From: Bacillota bacterium
GTDB taxonomy: Bacteria > Bacillota > Clostridia > Lutisporales > Lutisporaceae
Assembly: GCA_023405875.1 (NCBI GenBank)
Contig: JAEXXN010000105.1
Coordinates: 1 to 8,297 of the forward strand
DNA length: 8,297 bases
Reading direction: 5' to 3'
Shown here one piece after another: positions 6,271-8,297 of this stretch. The position numbers and the translations under genes were made by a program. The notes under the pieces are model-generated. The model saw nothing but the letters and a program-made list of their open reading frames with translations. It was not told the origin of the DNA and did not search any database. The stretch's first letter is position 1; each line of letters opens with the position of its first letter.

Positions 6271-7558
6271 ATCCTAGCATTTCAGCCAGATCTTCCTTCG
6301 CATCTCCGCTTATAAGCTTAAGGTCAAAATTCTGCTGAAGTACGCCTACTACATTTGAGGTGAACCAAGCAGGGGCTTTTGGCCCGATATGGATATTCTT
6401 CACACCCAGGTGCAGCAAGCCGAGAAGTATTGCTACCGCCTTCTGCTCAAACCATGAGAGTACGATGCTCAGCGGAAGGTCATTTACAGAGCAGCCGAAG
6501 GCTTCCGCCAGGGCAAGGGCGATTTTTACCGCAGAGCCGGAATTGTTGCACTGTCCAAGGTCTATATATCTTGGAATGCCTGTGCCCGGCACTGTTCCGA
6601 AGTCATGGTCGTTGAACCTGAATTTCCCGCAGGAGGTGGTCAGGAGTACACAATCCATGGGAAGTGAAAGAGCAAGCTCCCTGTAATAGTCCCTTCCCTT
6701 GGTCGGAGCGTCGCAGCCGGCAATCACAAAGAATCTTTTTATCTTGCCTGCTTTTACCGCATCAATGATTTCCGGTGCAATTGAAAGCACTGTCTGATGA
6801 TGGAAGCCGGTTGTCAGTACCTTGTCTGATTCTATATTTACCGCAGGCAATGAGAGTGCTCTTTCTATAAGCGGGGAGAAGTCCTCATTTACTATCTTCT
6901 GGGCACCCTCCAGCCCGGCAGTGCCGTAAGTGAAGAATCTGTCGGTATAGCTTCCCTTAACAGGCATAAGGCAATTGGTGGTCCCCAGTATCGCCCCGGG
7001 GAATTCCTCAAAGAGCTTGCGCTGGTCATACCAGGCTTTTCCTACATTGCCCTTCAGGTGGCTGTATTTCTTAAGCTCCGGATAACCGTGGGCCGGAAGC
7101 ATTTCCGAGTGGGTATATATATTGATTCCCTTACCGTCCGTCTGCTTGAGCAGCTCCTCCAGGGCATACAGATTGTGGCCGGTGACCAGTATGCTGTGTC
7201 CTTCTATCTTGTCCTGGGATACTGTTACCGGTGTCGGTACTCCCAATCTTGAGGTATGGGCCTTGTCCAGAAGGTCCATTACCTTGACTGCGGCGGAGCC
7301 CACTTTGAGTGTCATGTCGATATGCTCCTTAAGGTTGAAATTGGAATTGGTAAGTGTCATATAAAGGGCTTCGTGGGTTATCCCGTCAACCTCCGGGTCG
7401 ATACAGCCCATTTCCCTTGCATGGACAGCATAGGCGGCTATCCCTTTCAGTCCGAATATCATTGTATCCTGTAATGCGGCAATATCCTCATTCTTTCCGC
7501 ATACGCCAACTTTTGTACAGCCTCCGAAGGGGGTTTGTTCACACTGGTTACAGAACAT
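6269..7558 (-). CDS. hcp: Hybrid-cluster protein (hydroxylamine/NO reductase type), short class III-like form
   Basis: This is a cytoplasmic iron-sulfur enzyme; the family reduces hydroxylamine in vitro and NO in vivo and protects anaerobes from nitrosative stress. It has 429 residues, against about 550 for Desulfovibrio or Escherichia Hcp. The N-terminal cluster cysteines are C3, C6, C14 and C20 (C-x2-C-x7-C-x5-C). All eight hybrid-cluster ligands can be placed: H128 (TGHNLYALEELL), E152 (THSEMLPAHGYP), C196 (TTNCLMP), C282 (AGCDAPTKGRDYY, the persulfide position), C310 (TTSCGKFRF), C337 (DLGQCNNSGSA), and E371 and K373 (WFEQKA). The missing stretch is one of the two N-terminal helical bundles: residues 24-100 match the second bundle of long forms directly after the Cys motif. 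This is the layout of class III enzymes. The ribosome binding site GGAGG (7570-7566) is 7 nt before the ATG. No reductase partner gene (hcr) is adjacent. Confidence 0.95.
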   Translation of the reverse strand: MFCNQCEQTPFGGCTKVGVCGKNEDIAALQDTMIFGLKGIAAYAVHAREMGCIDPEVDGITHEALYMTLTNSNFNLKEHIDMTLKVGSAAVKVMDLLDKAHTSRLGVPTPVTVSQDKIEGHSILVTGHNLYALEELLKQTDGKGINIYTHSEMLPAHGYPELKKYSHLKGNVGKAWYDQRKLFEEFPGAILGTTNCLMPVKGSYTDRFFTYGTAGLEGAQKIVNEDFSPLIERALSLPAVNIESDKVLTTGFHHQTVLSIAPEIIDAVKAGKIKRFFVIAGCDAPTKGRDYYRELALSLPMDCVLLTTSCGKFRFNDHDFGTVPGTGIPRYIDLGQCNNSGSAVKIALALAEAFGCSVNDLPLSIVLSWFEQKAVAILLGLLHLGVKNIHIGPKAPAWFTSNVVGVLQQNFDLKLISGDAKEDLAEMLG

Positions 7559-7603
7559 ATTATTTCCTCCTTTAATATATAAAGTAATTTCCTCTACGAA
7601 TGA

Positions 7604-7609
7604 ATTTTA
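7604..7609 (-). promoter_or_regulatory. Predicted -10 box of hcp
   Basis: TAAAAT read on the minus strand puts the start point near 7597, leaving a 5' leader of about 39 nt with a GGAGG site. The matching -35 position (7632-7627, CATACT) is poor, as is usual for a promoter that depends on an activator. The call rests on the match to consensus and on its spacing from the palindrome at 7629-7648. Confidence 0.5.
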
Positions 7610-7628
7610 CATGAAATAGTGAGCTGAG

Positions 7629-7648
7629 TATGTGATTTATATCACATA
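7629..7648. promoter_or_regulatory. CRP/FNR-family operator upstream of hcp
   Basis: TATGTGAT-TTAT-ATCACATA is a perfect palindrome with 8-bp arms and contains TGTGA-N6-TCACA, the CRP-type pattern. Its centre (7638.5) is 41.5 bp upstream of the start point predicted from the -10 box at 7609-7604, the class II activator position. CRP/FNR-family regulators such as HcpR are known or predicted to control hcp genes in anaerobes under nitrite/NO stress, so an HcpR-like protein is the likely ligand. That identity is inference; no regulator gene is in the window. Confidence 0.7.
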
Positions 7649-7759
7649 TTGAAATGATAATATGCAGTCAATCATGATTTTTCATCCAGTAGTTCGATAA
7701 AATGTATTAATTTACATGATAAATTGCAACAAAAATTTAGCAAAAAACGTCATATTTCA

Positions 7760-7768
7760 TGATATAAT
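7760..7768 (+). promoter_or_regulatory. Extended -10 promoter of the SH3b lipoprotein gene
   Basis: TGATATAAT is an exact TGnTATAAT extended -10 element. The start point would be near 7775, giving a leader of about 30 nt. The region 16-18 bp upstream has no TTGACA-like box, which an extended -10 can tolerate. The ribosome binding site GAGGTG (7797-7802) is only 3 nt before the ATG, slightly close. Confidence 0.6.
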
Positions 7769-7805
7769 TGATTCATGTATAAAAGTATAAATTTGTGAGG
7801 TGCCT

Positions 7806-8297
7806 ATGAGAGGGAAGAAAAAGATTGCCGTAATTTTTACACTATTATTTGTATTAAGCTTTGCTGCCGGCTGTACATACAATCAGACCGCAGCCATGGC
7901 CCAAAACCCTGAGAACAGTACTGCCGAGCAGCCCCAGACGACACCGACGCCTGCACCCGAGTCTGCAGCGGAAGTAACTCCTACTCCTACACCTGCTGAA
8001 GCCAAGGTACCGGAAAAGACAAATACAGCGTACATAAGCGCCAGCAAGCTTAAAGTAAGAGAGGCTGCTGAAGCTGATGCCAAAGCACTGGATAACCTTA
8101 TTAAAGGTACTGCAGTGAACATAGTTGAAGAAGCCAAGGACAGTGCAGGAAAGTCCTGGTATAAGGTGGAATATGAAGGTATATCAGGTAAGGCAGGAGG
8201 ATGGATAGCCGCAGAATATACAGTCAAGGACAGGACCGAGCTGCTGACGGACACTCTTAAAAAGCTTGATTTTTCACCCCAGGACAAGACCCTGGAG
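7806..8297 (+). CDS. SH3b-domain lipoprotein, 3' truncated by the window
   Basis: The frame is open from the ATG at 7806 to the last base, giving 164 visible residues without a stop. It begins with a lipoprotein signal peptide: basic MRGKKK, hydrophobic IAVIFTLLFVLSFA, then AAGC with C23 as the lipidated cysteine. A low-complexity linker rich in Pro, Thr, Glu and Ala follows (about 30-72, TPTPAP, TPTPTPAEA), as in exported Gram-positive proteins that span the wall. Residues about 73-141 look like a bacterial SH3 domain (AYISASKLKVREAAEADAK, KGTAVNIVEEA, WYKVEYEG, GGWIAAEYTV), a fold often binding peptidoglycan or other wall polymers. The last visible stretch (RTELLTDTLKKLDFSPQDK) leads into a further domain. 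In clostridial proteins of this type this can be a putative glycosyl-hydrolase domain of the DUF4015 kind, but that is recalled, not seen. It is divergent from hcp and has its own promoter. Confidence 0.85.
   Translation, partial: MRGKKKIAVIFTLLFVLSFAAGCTYNQTAAMAQNPENSTAEQPQTTPTPAPESAAEVTPTPTPAEAKVPEKTNTAYISASKLKVREAAEADAKALDNLIKGTAVNIVEEAKDSAGKSWYKVEYEGISGKAGGWIAAEYTVKDRTELLTDTLKKLDFSPQDKTLE

Noticed and set aside
7643..7671. Alternative hcp promoter TTGACT (7671-7666) with TATGTG (7648-7643) at 17 bp, which would make the palindrome overlap the -10 and act as a repressor site.
   Set aside because: TATGTG matches only three of six -10 positions and is part of the palindrome itself. The downstream TAAAAT gives a better -10 and the exact -41.5 spacing. 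It is not fully excluded.
7883..8287. A 134-codon open frame on the minus strand, rich in Ser, Ala and Val.
   Set aside because: It is the antisense of the SH3b lipoprotein frame, whose signal peptide, lipobox and domain are convincing. Its low-complexity composition mirrors the Pro/Thr/Glu/Ala linker, and no ribosome binding site supports it.
1..8297. Mobile elements, CRISPR arrays, tRNA or rRNA genes, riboswitches.
   Set aside because: No transposase or integrase frames, regular repeat-spacer pattern, tRNA-like cloverleaf or conserved leader was recognised by reading. The window is compactly filled by the genes listed.

Overview
The window is bacterial and most likely from an anaerobic member of the Clostridia. 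The signs are an A/V-type (Ntp-type) rotary ATPase operon with clostridial-style subunits, a short hybrid-cluster protein, frequent AGG/AGA and ATA codons, strong GGAGG-type ribosome binding sites, and a lipoprotein with an SH3b domain and a Pro/Thr-rich linker. Genus cannot be fixed from the sequence alone.

Region 1 (1-6206, + strand) is the 3' part of a V/A-type ATPase operon in the order I (5' truncated), K, F, E, A, B, D. Spacing is tight: E/A overlap by 8 nt, A/B overlap by 4 nt (GTGA), and B-D are 5 nt apart. Together these encode the membrane stator/ion half-channel (I), the rotor ring subunit (K), the central stalk (D, F), a peripheral stalk subunit (E) and the catalytic A3B3 head. 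The C subunit (ntpC) that links stalk and ring is not in the window, nor is the small G/H-type peripheral stalk partner; both probably lie upstream of the left edge. K is notable. It has only one ion-binding hairpin with one glutamate, preceded by two extra hydrophobic segments and a signal-peptidase-like site, and the usual Na+ ligands are replaced, which suggests H+ coupling.

Region 2 (about 6181-6270) is a short convergent junction with two hairpins. One overlaps the end of ntpD and has the better T-run for the minus strand. The other abuts the end of hcp and has its T-run on the plus strand.

Region 3 (6269-7558, - strand) is hcp, a hybrid-cluster protein (NO/hydroxylamine reductase type) of the short class that lacks one helical bundle. 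All eight hybrid-cluster ligands and the four N-terminal cysteines are visible. Its upstream region carries a near-ideal CRP/FNR-family palindrome centred exactly 41.5 bp before the start point inferred from a TAAAAT -10 box, the geometry of a class II activator.

Region 4 (7806-8297, + strand, runs off the right edge) starts a lipoprotein with an extracytoplasmic SH3b domain, driven by an extended -10 promoter. hcp and the lipoprotein gene are divergent and share a 247-bp AT-rich intergenic region.

No clearly new multi-gene system was seen. The points most worth a second look are the K subunit architecture and ion specificity, the hcp operator geometry and the crossed convergent terminators.
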